A model generated the notes under the pieces. The model was not told where the DNA came from, did not search any database, and was given only the letters and a program-made list of their open reading frames with translations. Position numbers and translations under genes: made by a program. Below are positions 18,232 through 28,755 of a stretch of 64,000 nucleotides of DNA, piece after piece. Each line of letters begins with the position of its first letter. Position 1 is the first letter of the stretch. The stretch comes from CBDCUW01 sp963734865 (GTDB taxonomy: Bacteria; Planctomycetota; Planctomycetia; Pirellulales; Pirellulaceae), in NCBI GenBank assembly GCA_963734865.1, contig CAVTIV010000004.1, forward strand, positions 1 through 64,000, written 5' to 3'.

Positions 18232-20018
18232 ATGCCTCTGATTGCAATCGAAGATTTGAGTATCGGTTTTCGCGGCCCGCTCCTGTTGGACGGTGTCTCG
18301 GCGCAAATCGAAGCCGGTCAACGTATCGGACTGTTAGGGCGCAATGGTGCCGGCAAGACAACGCTGTTGCGGATCTTGGACGGCAAGGTCCAGCCCGATT
18401 CGGGCAGCGTTGTCATCTCGCCGGGCGTCGTGGTCTCGCGGTTGACGCAAAATGTGCCTTCCGATCTGACCGGACGCGTCAAGTCGATCGTGATCGACGG
18501 TCAACCGTCGGCGGATGAACCCGATCAAGCGTGGCGAATCGAGCATGCCGTCGATTCGACACTCTCGCGGATGCAGCTTGACGGAGATGCCAACTTCGAG
18601 ACCTTGTCCAGCGGCATGAAACGCCGCGTCCTGTTGGCACGCTCGATCGCGTCGGAACCCGATGTCCTGCTGCTGGATGAACCGACCAATCACCTGGATA
18701 TCCGATCGATCTTGTGGTTGGAAGATTTTCTCAGTCGATGGAAAAAGACGCTGATTTTCGTCACGCACGACCGTTCGTTTTTGCAAAACCTGGCGACGCG
18801 AATCTGGGAAGTGGACCGCGGACGGATCTTCGATTGGTCGTGTGATTACGCGACTTTTTTGACTCGAAAAGAGCAAGCGATCGCCGCCGAAGAAAAGCAA
18901 GCCGCACTGTTCGACAAACGGTTGGCGGAGGAGGAAGCGTGGATCCGTCAGGGGGTCAAGGCCCGACGGACACGCAACGAAGGCAGAGTCAAGGCATTGA
19001 AGGCGATGCGTGTCCAACACAGCGAACGCCGCAAGAATGAAGGAACCGCGAAGCTAAACTTGCAGCAGGCCGAAAGGAGTGGTGCGCTGGTCGCCGAAGT
19101 CAAGCAGGTTTCTTTCGCCTATGGCGACCAGCAAATCGTTCGTGATTTTTCAACCACGCTGATGCGCGGCGACAAGGTGGGGATCATTGGTCCCAACGGA
19201 GCAGGGAAATCGACGCTGCTGAGATTGTTGCTCGGTCAGCTGCAACCGACGCAAGGAACGGTTCGCTTGGGCACCAATCTGCAGATCGCTTACTTTGACC
19301 AATTGCGTGACACGCTCGATCCCAACAAGACTGTCCAGGAGAACGTCGCCGACGGCAGCGACCAAATCAAGATTGGCGACAAGACCAAGCACATCATCGG
19401 CTACCTGCAGGACTTTCTGTTCACCCCCGAGCGTGCGCGCACCGAGGTCCGTTTCCTCTCCGGCGGAGAACGCAATCGCGCCTGTTGGCACGGTTGATGA
19501 CCCAGCCTGCCAACGTGATCATCCTGGATGAACCGACGAACGATTTAGATAGCGAAACATTGGAACTGCTCGAAGACCAGTTGGTCACCTTCGCCGGTAC
19601 GCTGTTGATGGTCAGCCACGACCGCACGTTTCTCAATAACGTGGTGACCAGCACGATTGTGTTTGAGGATGGTGAGGTCAATGAATACGTGGGCGGCTAC
19701 GACGAATGGCGGGCCGCCGTCGACCGCCGCCGACAGGCCGGCGCGGCAAAATCACCCCACAGGGAAAAAAAAGCGTTGTCGAAGCCGACTCAGGTCGTGG
19801 CGCAAAAACTGTCGTACAACGATCAACGCGAACTGAAGCAATTGCCCAACATCATTGAAAAGTTGGAGTCCGAAATCAACGAGCTGCACGAGCAGATGTC
19901 GGACCCCGATTTTTATCAAAGCGGTGGCGAGCAGATTGCCGCCAAGTCGGCGAAGCTCGGCGAACTGGAGAAGAGTTTGACCGCTGCCTATGCCCGTTGG
20001 GAATCGCTGGAGGCGTGA
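18232..20018 (+). CDS. ABC-F family ATPase (Uup-like), frame broken near 19480
   Basis: Two ABC cassettes in tandem with no membrane segment. Cassette 1 has GRNGAGKTTLL, LSSGMKRRVLLARSIAS and LLLDEPTNHLD. The linker is rich in Lys and Arg (KARRTRNEGRVKALKAM). Cassette 2 has GPNGAGKSTLL and LSGGERNR, then breaks. The correct continuation LLARLMTQPANVIILDEPTNDLD is in the next frame, and adding one C at the CC of GCCTG near 19481 restores it. The C-terminal coiled coil (residues ~520-595) is typical of Uup, which acts on ribosomes or DNA junctions. The shift looks like a homopolymer error. Confidence 0.85.
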
Positions 20019-20042
20019 TTTCGGCGGAGCCTGGTTGCCCCG

Positions 20043-23000
20043 TCATCTGCGAAGCGATCGGTCGGCGTCGACAGCGGTTGCTGGTTGAACGGCGTCGCGG
20101 TCGCTCCTGGTTGCCGGTCTGCGGAATGTCCGAACGCTACCCGAACTCACGTCGGCTGGCATTTCTCGCGTGACCTGCCAACCCAGTCGCTCTTTGATGT
20201 CCATGAAGATCCGGAACATGGTGGGCACGAACACCAGCGTGAAAATGGTCGATACCAACAGCCCGCCGAGCAAGACGCTGCCGAGACCGCGATAGAGTTC
20301 GCTTCCCGATCCGGGGAACAGGACAAGCGGGCAAAGTCCCAGCACGGTCGTTGCCGTCGTCATCAGAATCGGTCGAACGCGCGTGCGGACGCTTTCCAAA
20401 ATCGCGTCGTGTGATCGATAGCCTTCGTCGCGCATCAGATTCAATGCCTGGTGGACGATCAAGATGGCGTTGTTGACCACGGTTCCGATCAGGATCACAA
20501 ACCCCAACATGGTCAAAACATCCAATGGTTGCGGGGCAAGATTCTGCCAGGCCAGATAGATGCCCAGCGCCCGCAAGCCCAAGATGCCGCCGACCGCCCC
20601 CAGCGGCACGCTCATGATGATGACGAACGGGTACACCCAGCTCTCAAAAAGCGCGGCCATCAACAGATAGGTGATCAGCAACGCCAGGACGACGTTCCAG
20701 CGCAGCGCCAGCCACGTGTCGCGAAGTTTATCGGCGGTACCCGAGAGTGCGATTCGATAACCGCCGGCGAGCGCACCGGAGGCGGCGATCGGTGCAACGA
20801 TGTCGGCTTCGATTCGGTTGAGCGCGTCCTCGAGAGCGATTTCCGGTGGCGGCGAGACTTCGATCGTGACCGCACGCTGGCGCTCGCGATGATTCACCTG
20901 TTCCGGACCGCTGTCGAAGTCGATATCTGCTAAGGATGAGAGGGGTACCAGTTGGCCGCCGGGAGTGGCAATCGGCAGTGACTGCAGGTCTTGCGAGCGA
21001 CTGGCATCTTCGGGATTGCCGATGATCGTTAAATCGATTTTGTCGCCGCCGATGTAATAGTCGGCGGCAAAGGCGCCGTCGACCAACGCGTTGACGGCGT
21101 AACCGAGGCTGGTCGCGTCGACACCCATCTGTTCGGATTGAAACAGTTTTGGTGCGATATGCACTTCGGGGTTGATCAGATCCAAACTAGGAACCGGTCT
21201 GGCCTGGGCGTTGGGTACCACGGTCATCACCTTGCCCATTACCTGTTTGCCCACATTGACCAACTGGGTCAGTTCGGGGCCGGTGATCTCGACATCGATC
21301 GTGCGCCCGGCGGTCAGTCCCTGCTCGAACAGGCTCGACTGTTTGGCGATCACGAAGGTGCCCGGCAGTAGCTCGCGAACTTGTTGAATCAGGGGAACGA
21401 GTTCTCCGGCACGGGTCGGGTCGACCGCACGAACTCCCAGGAAGACCTGACGTCCCCGAGCGACATAAAAGAAGTCGAAGATCGGCGGAAATTCCAGGTT
21501 TGCCGCTTCTGGACTCATCGGGATCGACATCCCAGTAGGGTTGCAAGTACCGCTCGACCGTCTCGCCCAACAGCTCAACTCGTCCAGGTTGTAGCCGGGC
21601 GGCGGCAGGATGATCCCGAAGACAAGGTTGCGGTTTCCCATCGGAAGGTATTCGACTTTGGGCCACAGCATGTAGCTGACGGCGCCGGTCATGGCCAGCA
21701 GCAAGGTCACGACCGCCAGCCGTCGCCCAAGGTTCTTTTGCACCATGCGGTTCAGCTGTACCGTACCGCTGACAAATCTTCCGGCCCCTCCCTTGAGGTT
21801 GTTCGACAGGCTGTCGCCGCGATCGGCACTCTGGCCAGCGGTCGCTTGTTGGTGCGGTTTCAGCAATCGCGCCGTGGCAGTCGGGATCAGCGTGATACTG
21901 ACGATCAGGGACAGACCGACCGCGGCACTGATCGCCAACGCGATGTCACGAAACAACTGCCCTGCTTCTTCTTCCACAAACAGCACTGGTAAAAACACGG
22001 CCAGCGTTGTCAGGGTCGACGCGAGAACCGCTCCCCAGACTTCGATCGTACCCTCGACTGCCGCTTGGTGCGGTGACTTGCCATTCTGGTAGTGTCGATA
22101 AATGTTCTCCAAAACGACCACTGCATTATCGACCAACATGCCGACGGCAAATGCCATCCCGGCAAAACTGATCACATTCAGCGAACGCCCCCACAGATCC
22201 AGCAGCAGGAACGTACCGATGATGCTGATCGGGATCGCCAATCCGACCACCAAGGCACCGCGAGCAAACCAGAATCCGGCGATGACAATCAGTGCCACGG
22301 TGACAATGAAAAATGCCGGGTGAACCAAGACCGCTGCGATGGCCGAAGCCACCACGAACGGCATGATCAGCAGTGTTCGAACTTCAAGATGCAAGAACAG
22401 CATCAGAACCAACATCGTCAGCGTACCACCGATGATGATGTTCTGGTTGACCAAGCGGACCGACGAATTGATGTATTCAGTTTCGTCGTAAACCTGAGTG
22501 AGCTGCAATTGCTGGTTTTCCAAGACGTCATCGTTGAGTTCTTCCACGGCTTCGCGAAGCCCTTGCATCACATCCAGCACGTTGGCGCCGGTTTCACGCA
22601 CGGCATTGATAGCGATTGAAGAATCACCGAATCGCCGCACCAAGCCATCCGGCTTTTTGAAACCGAGATGGACGTCGGCAACGTCGCCGACGAAAACGGG
22701 CGCACCGTCGCGAATCGCCAGCACCTGACTGCTGACCTGCTCGGGATCGCGGAATTGGTTGATCGTGCGAACGACATAGCGGCGTTTTCCTTCCCAGAAA
22801 TCGCCTGCCGAAGTGTCTTGGTTTTGCGGCCGCAAGACTCGCCGCACGTCATCGATGGTCAATTGCCGGGCGGCGAGCCGCTCCGGATCGACCACGACCT
22901 GCATTTCTTCTTCCAATCCGCCCAACACGTTTGCATTGGAGACACCGCTGACGCGTTCCAGTCTCGCTTCGATCGTATTTTCGGCAAATCGCCGCATGCC

Positions 23001-23609
23001 GGGCACGTTCAGGTCGGGCGGCAAAAGGGGTTTGACCTCGGGGTGCGCGACTGACAGTTCTCGCAGACGCAGCACTCGCAGTCCCGGGTTGTTGGTTTCG
23101 CTGATCCGACGCAACTCGGGGGCAATCGACGGCTGTTCCGCGGCAAATGCTTCAATGTCGGCGATCTTCGGTTGCAGTGCGCTCAAGATGAACCAGGCGA
23201 TCGGCCGGTCCGACGAACTGCTCGCGGTGATGACCGGTTCGTCGGCTTCTTCTGGATACTCCGGAACTTGCTGCAGGCGGCTGTTCACTTTCAGCAACGC
23301 TTCTTCCATGTTGGTGCCGACGAAGAACTCCAGTTGGATCCGTCCCATCGAGTCCATCGACTCGCTGGTCATTTTGGTCACGCCTTCGACACTCTTGAGC
23401 TGCTCTTCTTGCTCTTGAACGATTTCGCGTTCGACTTCTTGCGGGCTCGCGCCAGGCCATCGTGTCTCAACGGTCAGGGTCGGCGTTTGCACTTCCGGGG
23501 TCAGCTGCATCGGCATCCGCGCCAGTGCGATCGGTCCGAAGAGGATCAGCAGCAGAGCACCGACAGCGACTTTCACCGGATTTCGGACACAAGCTTCGAT
23601 CGGATGCAT
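20043..23609 (-). CDS. RND (AcrB/MexB-like) efflux transporter, locally frame-shifted
   Basis: About 1188 residues, a full-length resistance-nodulation-division pump of the inner membrane. The N-terminus (PVKVAVGALLLILFGPIALARMPMQLTPEV) forms the first transmembrane helix, then two large periplasmic loops. The helix 4 motif AFAVGMLVDNAVVVLENIYRH and the C-terminal segments LTMLGFVILIGTVVNNAILIVHQA and FSGSGSELYRGLG are seen. Between about 21530 and 21590 the main frame gives non-family sequence, while the next frame gives ELLGETVERYLQPYWDVDPDES; two compensating indels are indicated. It begins 12 bases after the end of the membrane fusion gene, so they form one operon. No outer membrane channel gene is next to it. 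Confidence 0.88.
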   Translation of the reverse strand: MHPIEACVRNPVKVAVGALLLILFGPIALARMPMQLTPEVQTPTLTVETRWPGASPQEVEREIVQEQEEQLKSVEGVTKMTSESMDSMGRIQLEFFVGTNMEEALLKVNSRLQQVPEYPEEADEPVITASSSSDRPIAWFILSALQPKIADIEAFAAEQPSIAPELRRISETNNPGLRVLRLRELSVAHPEVKPLLPPDLNVPGMRRFAENTIEARLERVSGVSNANVLGGLEEEMQVVVDPERLAARQLTIDDVRRVLRPQNQDTSAGDFWEGKRRYVVRTINQFRDPEQVSSQVLAIRDGAPVFVGDVADVHLGFKKPDGLVRRFGDSSIAINAVRETGANVLDVMQGLREAVEELNDDVLENQQLQLTQVYDETEYINSSVRLVNQNIIIGGTLTMLVLMLFLHLEVRTLLIMPFVVASAIAAVLVHPAFFIVTVALIVIAGFWFARGALVVGLAIPISIIGTFLLLDLWGRSLNVISFAGMAFAVGMLVDNAVVVLENIYRHYQNGKSPHQAAVEGTIEVWGAVLASTLTTLAVFLPVLFVEEEAGQLFRDIALAISAAVGLSLIVSITLIPTATARLLKPHQQATAGQSADRGDSLSNNLKGGAGRFVSGTVQLNRMVQKNLGRRLAVVTLLLAMTGAVSYMLWPKVEYLPMGNRNLVFGIILPPPGYNLDELSCWARRSSGTCNPTGMSIPMSPEAANLEFPPIFDFFYVARGRQVFLGVRAVDPTRAGELVPLIQQVRELLPGTFVIAKQSSLFEQGLTAGRTIDVEITGPELTQLVNVGKQVMGKVMTVVPNAQARPVPSLDLINPEVHIAPKLFQSEQMGVDATSLGYAVNALVDGAFAADYYIGGDKIDLTIIGNPEDASRSQDLQSLPIATPGGQLVPLSSLADIDFDSGPEQVNHRERQRAVTIEVSPPPEIALEDALNRIEADIVAPIAASGALAGGYRIALSGTADKLRDTWLALRWNVVLALLITYLLMAALFESWVYPFVIIMSVPLGAVGGILGLRALGIYLAWQNLAPQPLDVLTMLGFVILIGTVVNNAILIVHQALNLMRDEGYRSHDAILESVRTRVRPILMTTATTVLGLCPLVLFPGSGSELYRGLGSVLLGGLLVSTIFTLVFVPTMFRIFMDIKERLGWQVTREMPADVSSGSVRTFRRPATRSDRDAVQPATAVDADRSLRR

Positions 23610-23621
23610 GAACAGGTAACG

Positions 23622-24944
23622 CTAATTCAGTGGTGGTTGTTGTTCGGAAATAATAATGTCCTGTCCCGGTCGTGTTCGTTCATTTCCGCGCGTGATGACC
23701 AGGTCGCCGATCACCAGTGCGCCAGGAGCCAACGATTCAACCGCGATCCAATCTTTCAACGACGGTCCGGTTCGCAGAGGAACGATTGCTGCCTTGCCGC
23801 CATCCACTTTCAATAGTACGGGATTGGGCCCGCCGAAGATCAACGCATCTTTGGGTACCAGCATGCGCGTGCGGGCGTCTCCGGTTGGCAGCGACACTCG
23901 GGCCAGCATTCCCGGCATCAGCTCATGTCTGGAGTCGACCAGAAAACCGGATTCGGTAGCCTGTTGGGATTCGCTCGGTGCCGCTGATTCGATGGGCGGA
24001 TTGGGAACAAGGATGCGAACCGGAAAGGTTCGCGAACGGGCATCGGCCAAGGGGACGATCCGATCGACGGTGCCCGTGAATGGATGTTCAGCAATGGACT
24101 CGACCGTGACTTCGCACTGGGCGCCTCGTTGGACATAGCGAATGCTTGCTTCGGGGACGAACACTTCGACTTCGACCGGATCGATTTCGATGACTTCTGC
24201 CAGCGGGTCTCCCTGTTGGACCCAGGCCCCGGCCTCGGTCAATTCGGTGGCGACATAACCGTTGAAGGGCGCGTGAATCGCATATTTTTCTTTGCGATCG
24301 CGGAGTCCTTCCACCACTTGTCGTTGCATCTCCAGACGCGCCGCGGCTTGTTCTTTCTGTTCCGCCCGGGGCCCCTCGCGCACCAGTTTCAGCGAGCTTT
24401 TGGATTCACTGAATTGCTCGATTGCCGCGGTTGCGGCGGCGCGTGCCGCCTCGAATTCGTCTTGCGATAGACCGGCCGAAGTCTTGAACAAACGTTCGGC
24501 GCGGGCCAGTCTGGCTTGAGCGTACTGCATCGCAGCTTCAGCGCCGCGCACCGCCGCCTCGGCAAGTTCGATCTCTTCGGGACGCGAGCCGTTGTTCAGC
24601 TCGTCGAGTTCGGCCTGACGAAGCGCCAGTTCCGCCTCGGCACCGTCGAGTTCGATCTCGATCGTACCGGTGCGAAGCCGAGCCAAATCCTGTCCCTTGC
24701 TGACCGGTTGGCCGGCGTCGATCAAGTACTCCTCGACTCGGCCGTCAACGGCGCTGCCGATCACGCTCTGTCGGCGCGGCTTCACGTTGGCGACGAATGA
24801 TTGGCTGGGGGCAAAATGACGTTCGATCACCGGGGCGACCACCACGTTTGCCGGGCCACCCTGCCCGGGCGCAAAGCTGGCACAAAACGTCGACAAGAAG
24901 CACCCGACGATGGAGCGTCGCGGAGCAAGGCGGCGGAGCAACAT
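23622..24944 (-). CDS. Periplasmic membrane fusion protein of the RND pump
   Basis: 440 residues with a Sec signal peptide at the start (MLLRRLAPRRSIVGCFLSTF, possible cleavage near AFAPG). The lipoyl-like halves are SAVDGRVEEYLIDAGQPVSKGQDLARL and APFNGYVATELTEAGAWVQQGDPL. They flank a coiled-coil hairpin of about 130 residues rich in Ala, Glu and Arg. Beta-barrel and membrane-proximal domains follow. HlyD/AcrA family proteins bridge the pump to an outer membrane channel. The stop is 12 bases before the pump start, and both are divergent from the DUF1553 gene at 25223. Substrate cannot be inferred. Confidence 0.85.
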   Translation of the reverse strand: MLLRRLAPRRSIVGCFLSTFCASFAPGQGGPANVVVAPVIERHFAPSQSFVANVKPRRQSVIGSAVDGRVEEYLIDAGQPVSKGQDLARLRTGTIEIELDGAEAELALRQAELDELNNGSRPEEIELAEAAVRGAEAAMQYAQARLARAERLFKTSAGLSQDEFEAARAAATAAIEQFSESKSSLKLVREGPRAEQKEQAAARLEMQRQVVEGLRDRKEKYAIHAPFNGYVATELTEAGAWVQQGDPLAEVIEIDPVEVEVFVPEASIRYVQRGAQCEVTVESIAEHPFTGTVDRIVPLADARSRTFPVRILVPNPPIESAAPSESQQATESGFLVDSRHELMPGMLARVSLPTGDARTRMLVPKDALIFGGPNPVLLKVDGGKAAIVPLRTGPSLKDWIAVESLAPGALVIGDLVITRGNERTRPGQDIIISEQQPPLN

Positions 24945-25222
24945 AGTATCAAGAGGGGGGGGCGTGCGGCGGATGGTCGTTTTCTGGGGGCAGTCTCATT
25001 GAAGCATACGCTGTCGTCTAGGTTCGATCTGCCGCCGCGGATAAAACTGGGGCGAAACATTCAATTCGATCCCGTCAGGCGTCAGAATCGTCCTGCAAAC
25101 TCCAACGATTCGGGGATCGTAGCGTTTCTGCTAAACTGAGGGTGGTTCAATCCGGTGGTTTCCGCGCCACCCTGCCCTGCACCGCCCTTCCCCACCCGCC
25201 TTCCCGCATCGGCGATCCTTTG

Positions 25223-28200
25223 ATGTTGTGCTTCCTGTTGAGAGTGTCGATTTGTGTAATCTTGGTGGCATGCCTGCGGTGCAGCTTGGTTGCCGACCAA
25301 CCGGTCGACTTCAATCGTGATATTCGTCCGCTGATGTCCGGCAACTGTTTGATCTGTCACGGCCCCGATGAAGCCGAACGCGCGGCCGATTTGCGTTTGG
25401 ACACCGAGGACGGGTCGCGGCAAGATCTGGGCGGCTATGCGGCGATCGTTCCCGGGGATCCCGATGCCAGTGAGTTGATCGAGAGGCTGACCACCGATGA
25501 TGAAGACTTGCGGATGCCGCCGGACGGAAAGGGGCGTCGCCTGAGCGAGGAGCAGGTCGAATTGATTCGTCGTTGGATCCGGCAAGGTGCCGACTATGCC
25601 AGGCATTGGTCGTATCAGGAATTGACTCGGCCACCGCTGCCCGCGGTCCATGACAAACAATGGCCGCGAAATCCGATCGATCATTTTGTCCTCGCCCGAC
25701 TCGAGGCCGAAGGATTGCATCCCTCTGTCGAAGCGGATCGGTTGGTGCTGGCGCGTCGTCTCTCGCTCGATCTGACCGGATTACCGCCGACCTGGGAGGA
25801 AGCGGTTGCGCTGGTGCATGACGGGCGAGAAGATGCTTACGAGTTGTACGTCGATCGGTTACTTGCGAAAGCGTCGTTTGGTGAGCGATGGGCGCGAGTT
25901 TGGCTGGATCTGGCGCGGTATGCCGATTCCGCCGGATATGCCGACGACCCACCACGGACGATCTGGGCTTATCGCGATTATGTGATCCGATCGTTGAACG
26001 AGAATAAACCGTTTGACGAGTTCACGATCGAGCAGATCGCTGGTGATTTGATCGAGCATCCAAGCGACCAGCAATTGACGGCGACCGCCTTCCATCGCAA
26101 CACGATGACCAACAACGAGGGTGGGACGAACAACGAAGAATTTCGAAACGTCGCGGTTGTCGATCGGGTCAATACGACGTTGGCCGTTTGGATGGGCACG
26201 ACCATCGCCTGCGCCCAATGTCATACACATAAATACGATCCGATCACGCAGGATGAGTATTTCCAACTGTTCGCGTTCTTCAATAACAGCGAGGACACCG
26301 ACCAAAAGGATGAACGACCGTTGCTTTCTCTGTGGTCCGACGAACAGGAAGCACAGAAGGCACAGTGGTCAGCGCGGATTGCCGAGTTGAAATCGGTCCT
26401 CGAAAGATCAACACCGGAACTCGAGGCGGCACAGGCGGATTGGCTCGCGGAGGTACGACGAGAACCGCAGTGGACTGTGCTGTCGCCTGATTCCGTTTCT
26501 GCCCGAAACCGTGATTTGAATGTCGAGGACGATGGCTGGATCAGGGCCAGCGGAGACAAAGCGGAACAGGATTCCTATTCGATTGCCTTCCCCACGACCG
26601 ACAGCACGTTGTTCGGACTGAAGCTTGAGGTGGATCAGGAACAAAGATCCAATTTCGTGCTCACCGGCGCTGTTGCGACTTGGACACCGGCTGGATCAAC
26701 CGCGATGGATGCTCGTTACGTGCGAATCGAGTTGCCGGGCAATCAACGGATTCTGCATTTGGCCGAGGTCGAAGCGTTTAGCGGTGGTGAAAACGTCGCA
26801 CGGACAGGCAAAGCGACCCAGAGTTCGACCGCCTTTGGAGGCCAGATGGAGTACGCCAATGATGGAACCACCGACGGCGACTTTGCGAAAAACAAAACCA
26901 CTCACACCGACACCGAGAAAAATCCCTGGTTGGAAATCGATTTGGGCACGGTCAAGCCGATCGATCAGGTCGTCGTTTGGAATCGGACCGACGGTGGCTC
27001 GGCGATCCTCGATCGACTGAAAGGATTCAAGGTGTTGCTGCTTGATGACCAGCATCAAGTTGTGTGGCAGCAGTCGCCCAAGGAGGTGCCGGCTCCCAGT
27101 GGCAAGTACTCGCCGGGGGGTGCGATCACGCTGAAATTTGATGCCGCGTTTGCCGACCATGAACAACAAGGTTTTCCTGCACAGTCGCTGTTGTCGGGCA
27201 ATTCGGATCACAGCAAGGGTTGGGCGATCGGCGGGCAAACCGGCATCCCTCATGAGCTGACCTTGGTCTTGCAAAGTCCGCGACATTTGACCCCTGGAAC
27301 ACTGACACTGCGTCTGGATCAAGGATCGGTTCACCCCCAACATCTGATCGATCATTTCCGTGTCGCCATGACGACCGACGAAAACGCTGCCGGGTGGGCG
27401 AAGATGCCGGCGGCGATTCGCGAACTGGTTCGAATCGCTGACGCCGATCTGGGCGACGGACAACGGCAGCAGTTGGCAAGTTACTATCGCGGCATTGCCC
27501 CGCAGCTTGAGCCATTGCGTGATGAATTGACCAACCTCGAACAGAAGCTCCGCAAGGTCAAGCCGTACACGACCGTGCCGGTCATGCGGCAGTTGCCCGA
27601 TGACCAACGGCGAGTCACCAAGGTGCAAATCCGTGGCAACTACTTGAGCACCGGCGACGAGGTGAACGAGGGAACGCCGGTCGCCTTTCACCCGCTGCCC
27701 GAGGGTCGCCCGCGCGACCGGATGGCGCTCGCCCAATGGCTGATCGACGAAGACAACCCGTTGACACCGCGCGTGATCGCCAACCGGCATTGGGAACAGA
27801 TATTCGGGATCGGAATCGTGTCTACCAGCGAAGAGTTTGGCTCGCAGGGTGAGTTGCCATCGCATCCTCAGTTGCTGGACTACTTGGCCGCGGAACTGCG
27901 CGACGGCGGATGGGACTTGAAGGCGCTGCTGAAGCTATTGGTGACATCGGCCAGCTATCGCCAAAGCTCGGTCACTTCCGACGAAATGATCGAAGCCGAC
28001 CCGCAAAACCGGCTGCTCGCGAGAGGTCCGCGGTTTCGTATCTCGGCCGAAATGGTGCGAGATCAAGCATTGTTTGTTAGCGGTTTGCTGAGCGACAAGA
28101 TGTATGGGATGCCGGTGAACCCGCCACAACCGCAATCCGGTTTGACCGCAGCTTTCGGATCCACGACCGACTGGCAAACCAGCGCCGGCGACGACAAATA

Positions 28201-28660
28201 CCGTCGCGGTATTTACACGACATGGCGCCGGTCGAGTCCCTATCCGTCGATGGCCCAATTCGACGCGCCCAATCGCGAAGTCTGCACGGTTCGGCGAATT
28301 CGTACCAATACTCCGCTGCAGGCATTGGTGACCTTGAATGATCCGGTGTATGTCGAGGCGGCTCAGTCGCTGGCGCGGCGGATGGTTGCTGCCGGCGAAA
28401 CAGCCCGACAGCGAATCGAATTCGGATTTCACTCGGCTTTGATCCGCGACCCCAAACCGGCTGAAGTTCAGCGTCTGACACGACTGGTCGAGAACGCCAC
28501 CAAGCAGTTCGCGTCCGAGCCTGACCAGGCCAAGAAATTGGCCACCGAGCCGATCGGTGATTTGCCCGCCGATTTGGACCTTGATCTGGCCGAGATGGCT
28601 GCATGGACGGTGGTCGGAAACGTGATTTTGAATCTCGACGAAATGTACATGAAACGATAA
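25223..28660 (+). CDS. Cytochrome/DUF1549/DUF1553 secreted protein with discoidin-like insertion
   Basis: About 1145 residues from the ATG at 25223, giving a signal peptide (MLCFLLRVSICVILVACLRC). A planctomycete cytochrome-c domain comes first, with C42-x-x-C45-H46 (NCLICHGPDE), and a second heme-type motif CAQCH near residue 330 lies at the end of the DUF1549 domain. Residues ~495-629 are an F5/8 type C (discoidin-like) fold (RYVRIELPGNQRILHLAEVE and PWLEIDLGTVKPIDQVVVW). DUF1553 closes the protein (GQLPSHPQ-like region, QSGLTAAFGSTTDW). Exported, heme-containing enzymes of this type are abundant in planctomycetes and are thought to act on sulfated polysaccharides; that role is inference. 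DUF1501 follows. Confidence 0.9.
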   Translation: MLCFLLRVSICVILVACLRCSLVADQPVDFNRDIRPLMSGNCLICHGPDEAERAADLRLDTEDGSRQDLGGYAAIVPGDPDASELIERLTTDDEDLRMPPDGKGRRLSEEQVELIRRWIRQGADYARHWSYQELTRPPLPAVHDKQWPRNPIDHFVLARLEAEGLHPSVEADRLVLARRLSLDLTGLPPTWEEAVALVHDGREDAYELYVDRLLAKASFGERWARVWLDLARYADSAGYADDPPRTIWAYRDYVIRSLNENKPFDEFTIEQIAGDLIEHPSDQQLTATAFHRNTMTNNEGGTNNEEFRNVAVVDRVNTTLAVWMGTTIACAQCHTHKYDPITQDEYFQLFAFFNNSEDTDQKDERPLLSLWSDEQEAQKAQWSARIAELKSVLERSTPELEAAQADWLAEVRREPQWTVLSPDSVSARNRDLNVEDDGWIRASGDKAEQDSYSIAFPTTDSTLFGLKLEVDQEQRSNFVLTGAVATWTPAGSTAMDARYVRIELPGNQRILHLAEVEAFSGGENVARTGKATQSSTAFGGQMEYANDGTTDGDFAKNKTTHTDTEKNPWLEIDLGTVKPIDQVVVWNRTDGGSAILDRLKGFKVLLLDDQHQVVWQQSPKEVPAPSGKYSPGGAITLKFDAAFADHEQQGFPAQSLLSGNSDHSKGWAIGGQTGIPHELTLVLQSPRHLTPGTLTLRLDQGSVHPQHLIDHFRVAMTTDENAAGWAKMPAAIRELVRIADADLGDGQRQQLASYYRGIAPQLEPLRDELTNLEQKLRKVKPYTTVPVMRQLPDDQRRVTKVQIRGNYLSTGDEVNEGTPVAFHPLPEGRPRDRMALAQWLIDEDNPLTPRVIANRHWEQIFGIGIVSTSEEFGSQGELPSHPQLLDYLAAELRDGGWDLKALLKLLVTSASYRQSSVTSDEMIEADPQNRLLARGPRFRISAEMVRDQALFVSGLLSDKMYGMPVNPPQPQSGLTAAFGSTTDWQTSAGDDKYRRGIYTTWRRSSPYPSMAQFDAPNREVCTVRRIRTNTPLQALVTLNDPVYVEAAQSLARRMVAAGETARQRIEFGFHSALIRDPKPAEVQRLTRLVENATKQFASEPDQAKKLATEPIGDLPADLDLDLAEMAAWTVVGNVILNLDEMYMKR

Positions 28661-28674
28661 CCGCTGGGCAGATC

Positions 28675-28743
28675 GTAGGCCGACTCGTCCCAAGTCGGCG
28701 GCCCAGTCATGAACCCCTTCCGACCCGGGACAAGTCGGTCTGC
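28675..28743. repeat. Inverted pair of REP-like elements in the DUF1553-DUF1501 gap
   Basis: A 24-base unit at 28675-28698 and the reverse complement of 28720-28743 agree at 19 of 24 positions. The shared core is CCGACT-x-GTCCC followed by GTCGG. Each copy also folds on itself: GCCGACT pairs with AGTCGGC at 28679-28699, and CCGAC pairs with GTCGG at 28720-28738. This pairing of two palindromic units resembles a BIME. Similar GCCGACTTGTCCC motifs are common between planctomycete genes, as far as I know. A regulatory or mRNA-stability role is possible. Confidence 0.55.
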
Positions 28744-28755
28744 AGAAGAAACTTT

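Noticed and set aside
19470..19500. Programmed frameshift in the ABC-F gene
   Set aside because: No slippery heptamer or downstream structure; other conserved genes show similar breaks, so a sequence error is simpler.
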